Below are positions 43,620 to 54,772 of a stretch of 64,000 nucleotides of DNA, piece by piece. Under the pieces are notes generated by a model that saw only the letters and a program-made list of their open reading frames with translations, was not told the origin of the DNA and ran no database searches. The stretch spans positions 61,054,982-61,118,981 of the forward strand of contig NC_133771.1 in the NCBI RefSeq assembly GCF_003597395.2. Reading direction: 5' to 3'. Every line of letters begins with the position of its first letter. Within the stretch, counting starts at the first letter, position 1. This DNA is from Chelonoidis abingdonii. Its lineage: Eukaryota > Chordata > Testudines > Testudinidae. Position numbers and translations under genes: made by a program.

Positions 43620-45714
43620 ATTCTACCTATATATTAAGGCTTAACCCAACGCTGATTGTAGCCTTATAGCTGCAGACACTTTGGTGGAACAAACCTCAGA
43701 AAGCTTTTCATAAAATCCTGCTGATAAACAAATAATCTTTTTAAAAGCTCTGTAAGTTAACAGTGTATAAACAGAAGGAGAGGAAAAGCCCATGACTGAA
43801 GACAAGTGCTATTCATCACAGTGAAGAAATTACAAATATTCTTTAAAAGAAATGAATAAGATTATTTTAAATTGGGATTAGCATAGAGCTGTTTTTATGC
43901 TATGAGCTCTGCTGCTAGCCTTCTTGCTTCTCATAAAACCATCTTGGGAAAGACATGATTGCATCAGAATGGTGTGTGGAAGGAGGAGATATATTGGGTC
44001 AGGGCTCCTGGTAATATAATTTATACAGAGATATTTTGCAGGTGTTCTGCACTATATATTTGGATTTCCAAATCTGCACATATTTCCCGCCCTCCCCCCA
44101 CACACATTTAGTCCTGTCTTGACACAGTAGATTAATCTTAATACAAGCCAAACAGAACTATAAAAATGTTTCAGGTTTTAGACTAAAGTTGGATATGAAT
44201 TTTTAAACAGAGCATATGTTCATATTTGCTTTTACAGTTGGCACCATCACCATTACACTCCAAACATAACTTCTCTATTTATGGACTGAGAAAAGGATTA
44301 AACTGGATTCTTAAGGAAAACCTGTTTGCAAAGGTGTGATTGGGAGCCTTTTCAACAAATGTAGCTTTCAATTTCCATATTAAAATGAAATTTTAATTCA
44401 TCTTTTGCCCACTGATGCTGAAAGAAAGAATATTGACCCAGGGAATTTCCCTTCTCCTCCAGTATTTTGCAGTGGAGACTCTAGCCTAAATTGAGGCATG
44501 GCACACTATAAATAGTGGTGGTGTAAATTACTCATTAGGGAGCAGTGTAATGGTGTAAGTAAGTGTAAATTGATGGGTCTTCCGTGCCAAAAGGACATAA
44601 AATCAGGCAGGTAGCAGGAAAAGTAAGAAATACAGGAGTGGATGAAGGGAAGCTTGTTTTATCTTATACCTTCCTTTTGGGTCATTTTCCTGCTGTATCC
44701 TTGCTCTTCTGTTCCTTCAGCATATAAATTATGTCAGATGGGCCACAGAAATGTTGTTTGGCCATTATCTTCATTGCCAGCTTCATTGGCAGCAGTTTGC
44801 ACCATCATTTTTGTTAGCTCTCTATCTGGCCCCACGTATAATGTGAACATGTGATCAACACATGGTAAAACAATTTAGAAATCTGATGTGATCACCTGCT
44901 TTTGTAGGGGGCCCTAAAGAAGCTGTCTCTATGAGGGTCCCTGCTCTGATTGTGCCATCATGATTTATTCTCACTGCAGAATAGGCCCTATGGGAATAAT
45001 CCCACCCAGGGGACCAGAAGGGAGGGAACAGTGACACAGAGGTTACTGACTCCCACTTCCAGGCAGAGGGGGTTTGATGTGAATGCAGAGGGAGTCCTCA
45101 TGTGCAAATCTGATGGGGGACAATCGAGGCTTCTGACTTGACAAACATTGTTATTGTAATTCTGATTTTGCATTCTGCTCCAGTATTTGAGGTGGCAAGA
45201 GTCCTCTTATTATCACAGCTACAAGGCAGATATCTACCAACTATCACTACCACAGGAACTGACTGAGAATGACCACAAAACTGTGTTCCAAATGCAAAAC
45301 CCTGTTCTGTGACCTTGCTTCCTAAAGAGCAGCATGTAGAAATATTTGCGCATTAAAAACCACAATAATAGACATGTCCAATTCTACCTTGGATGAAAAG
45401 AGAGAGAGGGCACATTATCTGACAGATGTAGCGTGCTTATTTTGGTTTTAATCTGTGGAAGATGCTATTATGGTGATGCGCATGATACAAGAACTTCAAT
45501 GGAATAGAGGTGGTGTCTCCTCCATGCCTCCACTTTTCATTATTGCAGGCTAAAAATAAATAAATAAATAAATAAAAAGAATAAAAAGATGATGAAGATG
45601 ACACATCCCATCATGTACATCACCACTCCTTCCCCCAGTGGAAATTGGGGAGTCACAAATAAAGTGAAATTAAGTGATTTCAGTTTCCATCTCTGGTGTG
45701 ACAGCAGCTATAAT
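43620..45714. other. No feature recognised
   Basis: Includes a CA/CCCC-rich run near 44090-44105 and a (AAAT)n microsatellite at 45553-45578. No gene or repeat end noticed. Confidence 0.4.
45553..45578. repeat. (AAAT)n microsatellite
   Basis: About six AAAT units. Confidence 0.9.
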
Positions 45715-46245
45715 ATGTTCAGTTCTAGGCACCACATGAGCAGAAGGTAATGGCAAATTGGAGGGAATTCAGAGAAAAGAAACAAGATGGATCAGGAACT
45801 TGAGATGCTGATTTCTGAAGACAGGTTAAGAGACTGATGGGTAGAACCCTGCCCCATGAGAAGCCATGGAGATTTTGCCATTGACTTCAGTGGAGACCGA
45901 ATTTCACCCTAAATACGTACAGCTTGACCATCAGATGACTAAAGAGGTGACATGAAAACTGACAAATACCTGAATAATATAAAAAAAAGAGAGGGAGAGA
46001 AATTATTTAGTGCATGTTAAAATAATGAAATAAATAAAGGAAACATTAGAAAAAAGGTAGAACTTCATAACAGTGCAATGTATTCGGCTGTGGTACAGTC
46101 TCCCAAAATAAGGGGTGAAGGACATCTTAGTTTAGGGTGTTAAAATCTAGATGGGGCAAAGTACTGAACAACCCTGCAATGGCAAGGAGACAAATTGGAT
46201 GACCTAACAGGTCTTTTCCATCTCTAACTCCAATAAAGAGGGTGA
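45715..46245 (+). mobile_element. L3/CR1-like LINE 3' end, plus strand
   Basis: TATGTTCAGTTCTAGGCACC matches the VQFW/LEYC.-like end of a CR1-group RT at DNA level (compare TTCTGGGCGCCATG at 17560). It is followed by GAAGACAGGTTAAGAGACTG, GTACAGTCTCCCAAAATAAG and a finish at GACCTAACAGGTCTTTTCCATC. Diverged more than the CR1 copies in the window. A palindromic repeat (45839-45910) interrupts it. Confidence 0.55.
45839..45910. repeat. Palindrome inserted in the L3-like LINE
   Basis: GGGTAGAACCCTGCCCCATG... and ...CAGTGGAGACCGAATTTCACCCT close around AAGCCATGGAGATTTTGCCATTGACTTC. Outer parts GGGT.GAA / TTTCACCC pair. Position inside the LINE implies that it inserted later. Confidence 0.6.
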
Positions 46246-46262
46246 GCTACAGAAGCTTTCTG

Positions 46263-46492
46263 CTTCCTGGCAGGGCTGGCTCCAGGCACCAGCTTATCAA
46301 GCAGGTGCTTGGGGCGGCAACTCCGGAGCCGGGCGGCACTTTCAGGTATTCGGCGGTAATTCGGCGGAGGGTCCCTCACTCCTGCTTGGAGCGAAGGACC
46401 TCCTGCTGAATTGCTGCAGATCGTGATCGCCGCTTTTTTTTTTTCCTGCTGTTTGGGACGGCAAAACCCCTGGAGCCAGCCCTGCTTCCTGG
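46263..46492. mobile_element. hAT MITE with perfect 8-bp target duplication
   Basis: The element is 46271-46484 (214 bp). It starts CAGGGCTGGCTCCAGG and ends CTGGAGCCAGCCCTG, inverted over 14 of 16 bases by eye. CTTCCTGG occurs at 46263-46270 and 46485-46492, an exact 8-bp duplication. Sister of the element at 25015. Less diverged than most repeats here, so relatively young. The 93-codon minus-strand frame over it is spurious. Confidence 0.95.
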
Positions 46493-46756
46493 CATTGCAA
46501 TTCATTATGTGAACGTTGATTTTTGACCAGTTGTGACCAGAGCTTGATTTGTAATGAAAGATGTGCCAGGGCTATGAACTTCCATCCCTAGCAGGGATGA
46601 GACTCTGCTAGGCAAGCCCTAGCACAAATTAAGCACTGGTTGTGACAGTGTGAGTAGCCTAAGGTTGACTCACCGCTTTGTGCACTTTTTAAGCATCTCC
46701 ACATGAGCCAACGTGCAGTGATAAATGATTAAGCACCAGTTGATTAACCAATTAAC

Positions 46757-46996
46757 AAGGGGATTCAAGTATCAGAGGAGTAGCCATGTTAGTCTGGATC
46801 TGTAAAAGCAGCAAAGAGTCCTGTGGCACATTATAGACTAACAGACGTATTGGAGCATGAGCTTTTGTGGGTGAATACCCACTTCATCAGATGCGCATCC
46901 GACGAAGTGGGTATTCACCCACGAAAGCTCATGCTTCAATACATCTGTTAGTCTATAAGGTGCCACAGGACTCTTTGCTGCTTTTAAGGGGATTCA
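46757..46996. mobile_element. Fold-back element, probably Penelope-like, with 11-bp target duplication
   Basis: AAGGGGATTCA at 46757-46767 recurs at 46986-46996. Between them lie 218 bp made of a 36-bp leader (AGTATCAGAGGAGTAGCC...) and two inverted arms, 46804-46894 and 46895-46985, of 91 bp each with only six mismatches (about 93%) and no spacer. The single-arm sequence is one I recall as very abundant in turtles. A head-to-head inverted pair ending in a target duplication of irregular length fits target-primed insertion with 5' inversion, as reported for Penelope-like elements. Each arm holds a hammerhead-like core (see separate entry). Confidence 0.8.
46895..46934 (+). ncRNA. Hammerhead-ribozyme-like motif (degenerate)
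   Basis: Stem I: GCAT 46895-46898 with ATGC 46931-46934. Core: CCGACGA 46899-46905 (canonical CUGANGA, one change). Stem II: GTGGGT 46907-46912 with ACCCAC 46917-46922, loop ATTC. Then GAAA at 46923-46926 and a self-complementary AGCT as minimal stem III before C at 46930. There is one extra A (46906) between core and stem II. The opposite arm on the minus strand has CTGATGA but AAAA for GAAA. Penelope-like elements are known to carry small hammerheads; that this is one, or ever cleaved, is inference. Confidence 0.35.
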
Positions 46997-48733
46997 GCTC
47001 GTCAGTTAAAGATGGTTAAAAGAGGGGCAGGAAGAGGCAGGAGAGGAAGGGGGAAGGCTGGAAGCAAGGGTAAAGCAGTGTAGGATCTGAGTGAGATCTT
47101 TCTCTCCCTCCTCCTGTACCTTGGTAGTAGCTAAGGACTTGGGGAAAGCTCTGTGCTGTGGGGACCAAACAGTTGTACAGGTCATTGTAAAAAAGCACAT
47201 TGTGTTAAAAATTGCCATTGGTAGGCAGGAGGACTGTTTGCAACAAAGAATTCAGGGTGAGGGAACTCCTGTAGGATTTCTTTGGAAATTTGTCGCTGAA
47301 CAATACATAGTTAGCTTCTTTTAAATTTCTGTCCAGGAGGATTTAGCCCACTTGGTGATGCTGACGTAATGTACAATGCTCCAAGCCATTGACATTTGTA
47401 TTCAGGCTCCATCCTGAGGAAAGATGGAAGTGATATACAGTGTATGTCATCTTGGGTATCTCAAGCATGCACAGGGCTGAGAATTTAGATGACAACAACC
47501 TTAAATTATTGGTGTACAAAAAGAAGCATTTACTTGAAATTTATACTGCAGCGGGGCATATTTCTTGACCTGTTCTACTTTAGAGAGCTTGTTGGAGAAT
47601 TAATGGACTCAGGATTATTTATTGGGAGGATATAACATAAATTCTCTTAAAAAAAAAAAAAGATACATCCTCTAGGCCACCCTGGGCTCTTCCCTTGAGT
47701 CATTACCAAGACATTTGAAATAATCTTGATTGCCCAAATGGGAATCCTTCCTTGAGGCAAGAAGCACTTGAGAAAATAAATGTATGATTAATTGCCCACT
47801 TTTATGTGTTTTTTTCCTCTTTCTTTCATAGACATGGCATGTGGGGGAAGAGGGAAAAAAGTGAAATATTTCTTTATTAAAAACATGGAATTGGTTTTCA
47901 TTTTGCTGTAAAAGCTTCTTGATACTAGAATATAGCTTACTGTACTTTTCCATCGGTATAAATTGTGCCTGTATATGTGCTCCATGCAGTTAAACACTCT
48001 CAATAATTCACATCCCCACTGTATTATAAAAAAAACCATATTGGCAGATCTGGAGTTGCAAACAGCAGTATGATGCACAGAAAATTGTTCTGGTATAATG
48101 AGAGTGCCTTTTGTCTCCTGTGCTTTCTGCAGGTTTGACCCTGTATTCAGGTCTGATTCCTAGTCATAAAAGACATAAAAGACAAACTGAAGCAATATGA
48201 GTTTTCCGAAAATTTGGAAGGAAATTTCTATTTTAGGTGCATTCATACCTGGACGGAAATACAAAGTATACCCGTCTCCCTGCACCAAGATTTTCTTTCT
48301 GTTTCTGTCTGCGAAGATAATTTTACCCAGTGATCATAACTAATGCATAGGCTGTGAAAAAGTTGGAGATTCCTACATTTGTTGGATAGCAAATGCTACT
48401 GCTCATTTAACCCTGCTTCTTTTATTTTTCTTCCAATCTTAGGACAGCCCATTGCTCCAGCCAAGAAAAGATTGTTTTAGCAACCAACATTGGGTGAATG
48501 TTTTTAAAAACCACATTAAACTCACAAGCAGAAAAGTACTGCATAACATTGTAATGGGGATGCCTCAGGACTATACTCTGCACTGTTGGGCAGACTCCTG
48601 TGCCCATGCAGAACTCCACACCAAAGTGATTTGCACAGGTTCAGGAGTAAACTTGTATAATTTTCAGTGCAGAACCAGGGCTTAAGATCATAGAAATACC
48701 ATATAAATGGTTAACTACTTGCAGAGATTTACT
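46997..48733. other. No feature recognised
   Basis: AT-rich, with a run of A at 47649-47661. No gene, SINE or terminal repeat noticed. Opposed 93-96-codon minus-strand frames at 47672-48078 overlap each other and have no motif. Confidence 0.35.
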
Positions 48734-49099
48734 AGAGTTGGTTGAGGATTTTTCCCAGAAGCTCTTAAAATATTTCATTTTTAAAATTATCAAAATTTCC
48801 TATAGAACACTGTCTTGTTCTTTTGACAAAAAACTAACACCAAAAATATCAGATTTTGAAAACAACTTCCAGTTAAATTATGATTATTAATTAATTATTA
48901 TTATTTATAACCACTTCAGTAACAATTTTTAGGTTAAAGATTTCAGTCACAACATTTTGTTTTGGTTTCTGTTTTTTCACTGAATAATCAGAAATTTTTG
49001 TGAAATATTAAGACTGAATTTTGTGAAATAATTACTTTTCATGGAAAATAAAATTTCAGTCATAATTCCATCTCTGTGGCAAAATTCTGACCAACTCTT
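48734..49099. mobile_element. AT-rich MITE, AGAGTTGGTTG ends
   Basis: Left TAGAGTTGGTTGAGGATTTT, right CAAAATTCTGACCAACTCTTA. Reversed, the right end is TAAGAGTTGGTCAGAATTTTG, an imperfect inverted repeat over ~20 bases. Interior is very AT-rich with repeated TTTTGTGAAAT motifs. 366 bp, non-coding. Superfamily unassigned. Confidence 0.65.
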
Positions 49100-50798
49100 A
49101 TATTGTCATACATTTATATCAGTGTTTGTTTCCAGGAGACAGGCACAGCAACACTAAATGTTATCATAGAAGATGCATTGGGAGATGCATGGACCTCTGT
49201 GTAGGTGGCAAAATGAAGGGAGGCAGGGAGTCATCTCTTTTGCCATAACATGAGCAAGAAAAAAAGAGAAGTAGCACAGTAATGTGGTGAAAAAGCCTTC
49301 ACCAGTGTTTTTTAAAAATCCCTAACTCAGCTCTTTGTGTGATGAGGTTTTGCTTCTAGAGAGGCTTCTTCTTCATGTCATGACATTCATTCCTCTCACT
49401 TTGACTGGAAAAACGTGAGAGTTCTTTTTGCATGTTTGCTAGGGTATACATTGAAATCATACAAGTTAGTATGTATAAATATGAGTATTAATGGTTGAAA
49501 AACATATTGTAATGATCAACTTTTATTGCATAGGAACCTTTTTTTCCTGTTACATTCACAGTTGTGTCCTTCCCTTTAATTACTGCATACATCTTCTTTT
49601 GGCCAAATTAAGAGGCCAATTTTAAAGGAGTCAGTATATGCATGACTCAAGGGTGTCAGTTTATACACATTTCTATGAGATGGGCATTCCACATGAGACT
49701 TCCAGTATCCCTGGTTCCTCTCCACATATTACCCTGTATCTGCAGCTCCCACTCCCTGCACAGCTTAGGAGCAGCTCCATCACACTGTTCAGGTAGGACT
49801 TGGAATAGCTGCTCCAACTGAACCTCCAACAAGCATTAAGGACCAGCTCCAAAGCTCACTGAAGTCTATGGAAAGTCCCCCATTGATTTCAGTGGGCTTT
49901 GGACCATGTATACAGAGGGTCATTACATTATTAGGATTTTAAAATATTTGAAAGGGGAAAGTTGGTGTGTGTGTCTGTGTGTGTGTTTGTATAACCCTGT
50001 ACACTAGTATGTGCATATAATATGCATTGCACAGGGACTAATTGAACTATGCATTAGTAACTGACAAAAGTGATCAAAACTGGTGAAAGTTTTTAATTTA
50101 ATGTGAGATGGATGAAGATGGCAGTGTTTGGATCTGGAGTCTAATGAGGTTTAGGTTAAAGGCTGAATTTAAGGGTGATTCAGGGTTTAGGTTCTAGTTT
50201 GGATTCAGATTTGAGAGCGCAGAAATGATGGAAATCCTGCAAGATCAGTTGTTCTCATAAAATGTCTTCCATGTTATGCCAAAATCTCATGAGAATATTT
50301 AGCTAATTATGAACTGGTGAAAATAGGTTTTGTCTGGTTTTGTCTTTAATATGAAAGGACAATTGTAGGGTTTCAGTTCCAGATCTTAATTTAAGTATAA
50401 GTGCACCAGGTAAGGTCAAATCCTCCTAACACCAAACAACATGTCATTTGTTGAAGTTAGAAATCAAACCTATTCAGAGCACTTTAAGTTCATGTGCTTG
50501 CATCCAAGATATATCCCATGAGTCACTGGCTGCATGGGTTAAATGCTCCATGTCCACTTTAGACCAGACATTTTTCATCCATACATTAACTGTCAGAATA
50601 GTTTGAAAAGCCAGTTACCAGTAATGGTGTGTTTGGCAGCTAGTAACAATTGTATAATCAGCTCTCATTTCCATAGTCCTGTGAGCTAATAGAACAAGCA
50701 TTAGATTCCAAAGACTGTTATTTTTATTTTTTCTTATAGCCATTTGCAAATTGCTATTAAATTCAAAGTCCTATTAGGGTAGGACTAAAATATATGTA
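49100..50798. other. No gene recognised; one palindrome and one GT repeat
   Basis: Contains a GT-rich microsatellite at 49963-49990 and the palindrome at 49841-49906. Otherwise unassigned. Confidence 0.35.
49841..49906. repeat. Palindrome, AGCCCACTGAAATCAATGG type
   Basis: GACCAGCTCCAAAGCTCACT, GAAGTCTATGGAAAGTCCCC, CATTGATTTCAGTGGGCTTT, GGACC: the CCAAAGC.CACTGAAGTC half faces GATTTCAGTGGGCTTTGG. Clear copy of the dispersed family. Confidence 0.75.
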
Positions 50799-51331
50799 GT
50801 CTAATGCAGTGGTTCTCAACTAGGGGTACATGTATACCTGGGGGTACTCAAAGGTCTTCCAGAGGGTACTGAACTCATCTAGATCAATGTTTCTTGATCT
50901 GGGGCTTGCCGCTCTGTGGGTGTCATGGGACGGGTTTAGAGGGGTTGCAAATGCAGGGTTGGCATTAAGAAGTGGCAAGCAGGGCAATTGTCCGGGGCCC
51001 CATGCCATAAGGGCCCCCCCATGAAGCTGTTACATGCTTCAGCCCTGGGTGGCAGAGTTTGGGCTTCAGACAAGGCTCACAAGTGAATAAAAGGTTCAGT
51101 ATAATACTGAAATGTAAGTACAATACTTATATTCCAATGGATTTATTTTATAATTATATGGTAAAAATGAGAAAATAATTTCAGTAATAGTGTGCTGTGA
51201 CACTTGTGTATTTTTATGTCTGATTTTGTAAGCAAGTAGTTTAAGTGAGGTGAAACTGGTGGTCCTCAAGACAAATAGGACTCCTGAAAGGGGCACATTC
51301 ATTTGAAAGGTTGAGAACCACTGTTCTAATG
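50799..51331. mobile_element. hAT-Charlie-like element, 517 bp
   Basis: The element is 50807-51323. It starts CAGTGGTTCTCAACTAGG and ends GGTTGAGAACCACTG, a 14-bp exact inverted repeat (CAGTGGTTCTCAAC). GTCTAATG (50799-50806) and TTCTAATG (51324-51331) are a 7-of-8 target duplication. CAGTGGTTCTCAA termini are typical of hAT elements of the Charlie group. The middle (about 50890-51060) has a different, GC-rich character and starts CAATGTTTCTTGATCTGG, suggesting another short repeat inserted within. No transposase. Confidence 0.9.
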
Positions 51332-52007
51332 TACCTTCCTGATAACAGTTTGTTGAGCACATTTTTTTAAACAGTTAACAAAATGTATTAGGCCCACAAA
51401 TGCTCATTTAAGTGTTACTGTGACTTTTTAACATATGACAAGAGAGCCCACCACAGACTGAGAATTAAAAATTTTACACATAACTTAGAGGACTTATGTT
51501 CTTTCGCTGGCATCTCTCCTCCTAATAGCCTCACCCACTTTGTCGTATGTTCACAGTGTTATTCTGATTCGTATATAAATAGCAGGACTGCCCCAGGGAC
51601 AAGAGAGTTTGAGTGATATGCACCAAAGAATCACAACTAAATTATATCCAAAGACAAGGGAAGCAATGGAAGCAGAAAAATAAAAAGAAGAAGAAATAAT
51701 AGTAGAAGCCATTAGAGATAGAAAGAAGTAACAAGAAAATTGAACACATATCTGGAAAAAAGAAATTAGAAGTGGCAGGGATTGTCCAAAACACATCTGC
51801 TTACTTTGGTAAATATGTGATCACTTACCACATTCCAGCTGGAGAGGGGGTTCTGTACACATTTTTCTGTCATAGAGCAAACAGAATAAAGCTATCTGGC
51901 TCTAATTTTTCCATTTCTTTGTCTTCCTTCCACAGTTTGCCTGTAGTCCCCTTCCCCTGCCCTCTCTTGGTTTTCCTCCATTCATCCTTTTTCTGGTCTT
52001 CACACTC
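51332..52007. other. No feature recognised
   Basis: No repeat ends, RNA gene or coding signal seen. Confidence 0.4.
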
Positions 52008-53141
52008 TTAGGGTACGTCTACACTGCACGATTATTTCGAATTAGCTTAAACCGATATTACAAAACAGATCTAATAAAATCGGTTTAGCGCGTCCACAGT
52101 GGGATCCCGAAATCGATTGTTTGCGTCCATTTGGTCAAAGCTCCATCGATCAGGAGCGGATGCACTGTTGGGTGTAGCGTTCCTCGCTATTCCCATGTTT
52201 TCCCACTACCGTTGTTGAGAGCACGTGCCTGATGGGCCGACAAACACATGCCCCGGGTGGTGCTGGTACAGCCTCACCCCTCCCTTTGTGAAAGGCAGCA
52301 GACAACCCTATTGGCGCCTTTTCACGGAGTTGCATTGAGCAAACGCATAGCACAGCAATCTTTCCCTTTTTTTTTTCACGTGGGTGGGGGATAATTCAAA
52401 CTGAGGAGCTGTTCCTGAACACGCCAGACACTGTGTTTAACCTACAGACAATGGGAGCTCAGCCAAGAATGCAAATTACTTTTTAGAGACTCTGTTGGAC
52501 TGTGGAATAGCTGCGAGTCCCCCATCAGTACCCCCTCCCTTCCCTTCATGAGCGTTTCCATTTGAGATCTCTGGACTTCCCAGTTATAGGCTTGTCAACA
52601 CAAGCGCATGGTGATCCCTGGAGTTTTTTATTCAAACGCTTTGGCATTTCGATGTTTCTGTAAAAGAGCTGGATTACAACAAGATTGTCTCCCCACTACA
52701 GCGATCAGGGACTTAGTATTTCCCGTTACGGTCTATGTGGGCTGCTTTTTCGGATTTCAACTGCATCGCCAGCCGTTGCTGATCAGAGGCTCCACGTGGG
52801 CAATCAGAGAAATGTAATTCAAAAGTTCGCGGGCCTTTTCCTGTTTACCTGCCCTGCATCCGAGTTCCAGATTGGCTGTCCAGAGCGTCAGTGCTGCCCT
52901 CTTGGGATGCCGACCCGGAGGCAATAACGTCGATTTCGGTCCACCATAGAACCCTAATCCGAGTTATCACTATCGAATCTTAGCGGCTACTCCTCTCGTT
53001 TGGGAGGGAGTTCCGAAAAAATCGATTTTAAGGAAGCCGTTTAACTCGATATTAATGACGACGTCGTGTGAACGGATACAGCGTTAAATCGGTATATCGG
53101 CCATTAAACCGATTTAAAGTCGCAGTGTAGACCTGGCCTTA
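52008..53141. mobile_element. PIF/Harbinger-type element, 1128 bp, TTA-flanked
   Basis: The element is 52011-53138. It starts GGGTACGTCTACACTGC and ends GCAGTGTAGACCTGGCC; 15 of 17 terminal bases pair. TTA stands at both outer edges (52008-52010, 53139-53141), the 3-bp duplication typical of Harbinger. Subterminal regions hold TTAGCTTAAACCGAT / ATCGGTTTAGCGCG and AAACCGATTTAAAGTCG, which pair across the element. The middle has many CpG and shows no recognisable Myb or nuclease motif, so it is non-autonomous or badly decayed. Termini differ from the 10003 element beyond the first ~15 bases. Confidence 0.85.
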
Positions 53142-54115
53142 GAGTGAGACTTCCCTGCTGCACATTCTTCTCCAGGACCTCAGTTCCAGAGTCTCTTTCC
53201 CCTCCTCCAGTCCTAGGCTCCTCCACCCTAGAACTGTAGTTCACCTGTCCCACCATAATCTCTGGATCTTCAGAAGTACCCTCCTCCCATGTAAGCCCAT
53301 TCTCTTAGCTTCAGCATTTTCCTTTTCTCCCTCCAACCCCAATCACAGAAGTGACAGAATTTGGGTGCACAAGAAATGCATCCTGTATCTGAAAACCTCT
53401 ATTACCTGAATGTAGGCAAATCTCCCATGAAAATTGAATTTCACCTTATCCAATTAAATTCTTTTCCCGCATTCCATTTAGATATGGAGATCTATTGGAT
53501 AAGATTCATTGCTATAGTACAAGTCACTTTGCAGCATGAAGAATAAGTGCAGCTAAGCCTAAAACAAAGCAGAAACAATCTGAAGAAACTTTGGTTGGCT
53601 CAGAGCGAACATGTTAATATATTTTTTGGATGCCACAACACAAAATAATTCCTAAAATCTCATTTCTTAGCTGCTTATCAGGCTGTGGGAAATAGACAAA
53701 AGAGTTATGTCTGGTGAAATATGCTTTTATTTCATGCATGTTGTGGCTGGATTAGTTCTGGCCTGATGTAGTGATCCTGAATAGACCGGAGTTGGGTAGA
53801 TGGAACACCATGAAAACATTTTATTCAAAACACATAATTGTAAAAGAATGGGCTTTGGTTGTCTGTTATTACAAATTTTTTGTGTATACAAAAAATCAAG
53901 CATATAATTGAAACAAAGAGAAAAAAGCTTTTCTTTTTTAAAATAATCAGGGCTGACATCAGTCTAGTATTTTGGTTGCGTAAGAAAAAATGAACAGGAG
54001 TGTAGTCAAATGCAAAAATAAACACATCTCTATATTACTTATTGATTTAATATGAATTCCAGAAGTGTACTGAAAAAAGAGCTGTATAATAGATGCAGTA
54101 TCTTCAATCATTATG
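53142..54115. other. No feature recognised
   Basis: Nothing noticed apart from AT-rich composition after 53500. Confidence 0.4.
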
Positions 54116-54500
54116 AGCTATAACAGGCATTCTCAAACTTCATTGCACCATGACCCTCTTCTGACAACAAAAATTACTTCACGACCCCAGGATGGGAGAC
54201 CGAAGCCTGAGCCTACCCGAGCTCCACTGCCCTGCGTGTGGGGGGCCAAAGCCTGAGCCCCACCGCTCTGGGCAGGGTGGCCAAAGCTGAAGCTCAAGGG
54301 CTTCAGCCCCAGGCAGGGGGCCTGCAACCTGAGCCCCACCACCCAGGGCTGAAGCCCTCGGGTTTTGGCCCTGAGCAGTAGGTCTCAGATTTCAGCCCAC
54401 GGCCCCAGCAAGTCTAAGACAGCCCTGGTGACCCTATTCAAAGGGGATCACGACCCACTTTGGGGACCCGACCCACAGTTTGAGAACTGCTGAGCTATAG
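54116..54500. mobile_element. hAT-Charlie-like MITE with GC-rich tandem core
   Basis: The element is 54124-54492. It starts CAGGCATTCTCAAACTTC and ends CAGTTTGAGAACTGCTG; reversed, the right end reads CAGCAGTTCTCAAACTG. AGCTATAA (54116-54123) and AGCTATAG (54493-54500) are a 7-of-8 target duplication. The core repeats an AAGCCTGAGCCCCACC/GGGCTGAAGCCC theme in imperfect tandem units. No transposase. Confidence 0.9.
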
Positions 54501-54649
54501 CAATGATAGGCATTTTGATTTTTTGAAACAATGACAAAAAAACATTGGTCTATATTAAAGTTTCCAACAAGCAAATGCTTGATTTTTTTCAGCATCTTAA
54601 ATTATTTATTTGTATTACAGCATCACCTTCAAACCTCAGCTGAAATCAG

Positions 54650-54760
54650 ACCCTTGATGTACTAGGTTCTATGGGTACACTTGGTATGAGACAAAGAGCT
54701 TATAATTTAAACAGACAAGACAGGGAAAGGGAATTATTATTATCCCCATATTACAGATGG
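54650..54760 (+). mobile_element. Ancient SINE-like fragment
   Basis: GACAAAGAGCTTATAATTTA, AACAGACAAGACAGGGAAAG and ATTATTATCCCCATATTACA occur in the order known from old amniote SINEs ('aaagagcttacaatctaaatagacaagac ... ttattatccccattttacag'). An ATGG simple repeat (54757-54772) follows. Confidence 0.55.
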
Positions 54761-54772
54761 ATGGATGGATGA

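Noticed and set aside
48440..48685. Possible exon after CTTCCAATCTTAG
   Set aside because: The acceptor-like site is followed by a frame with no family resemblance and no matching donor site that I could identify.
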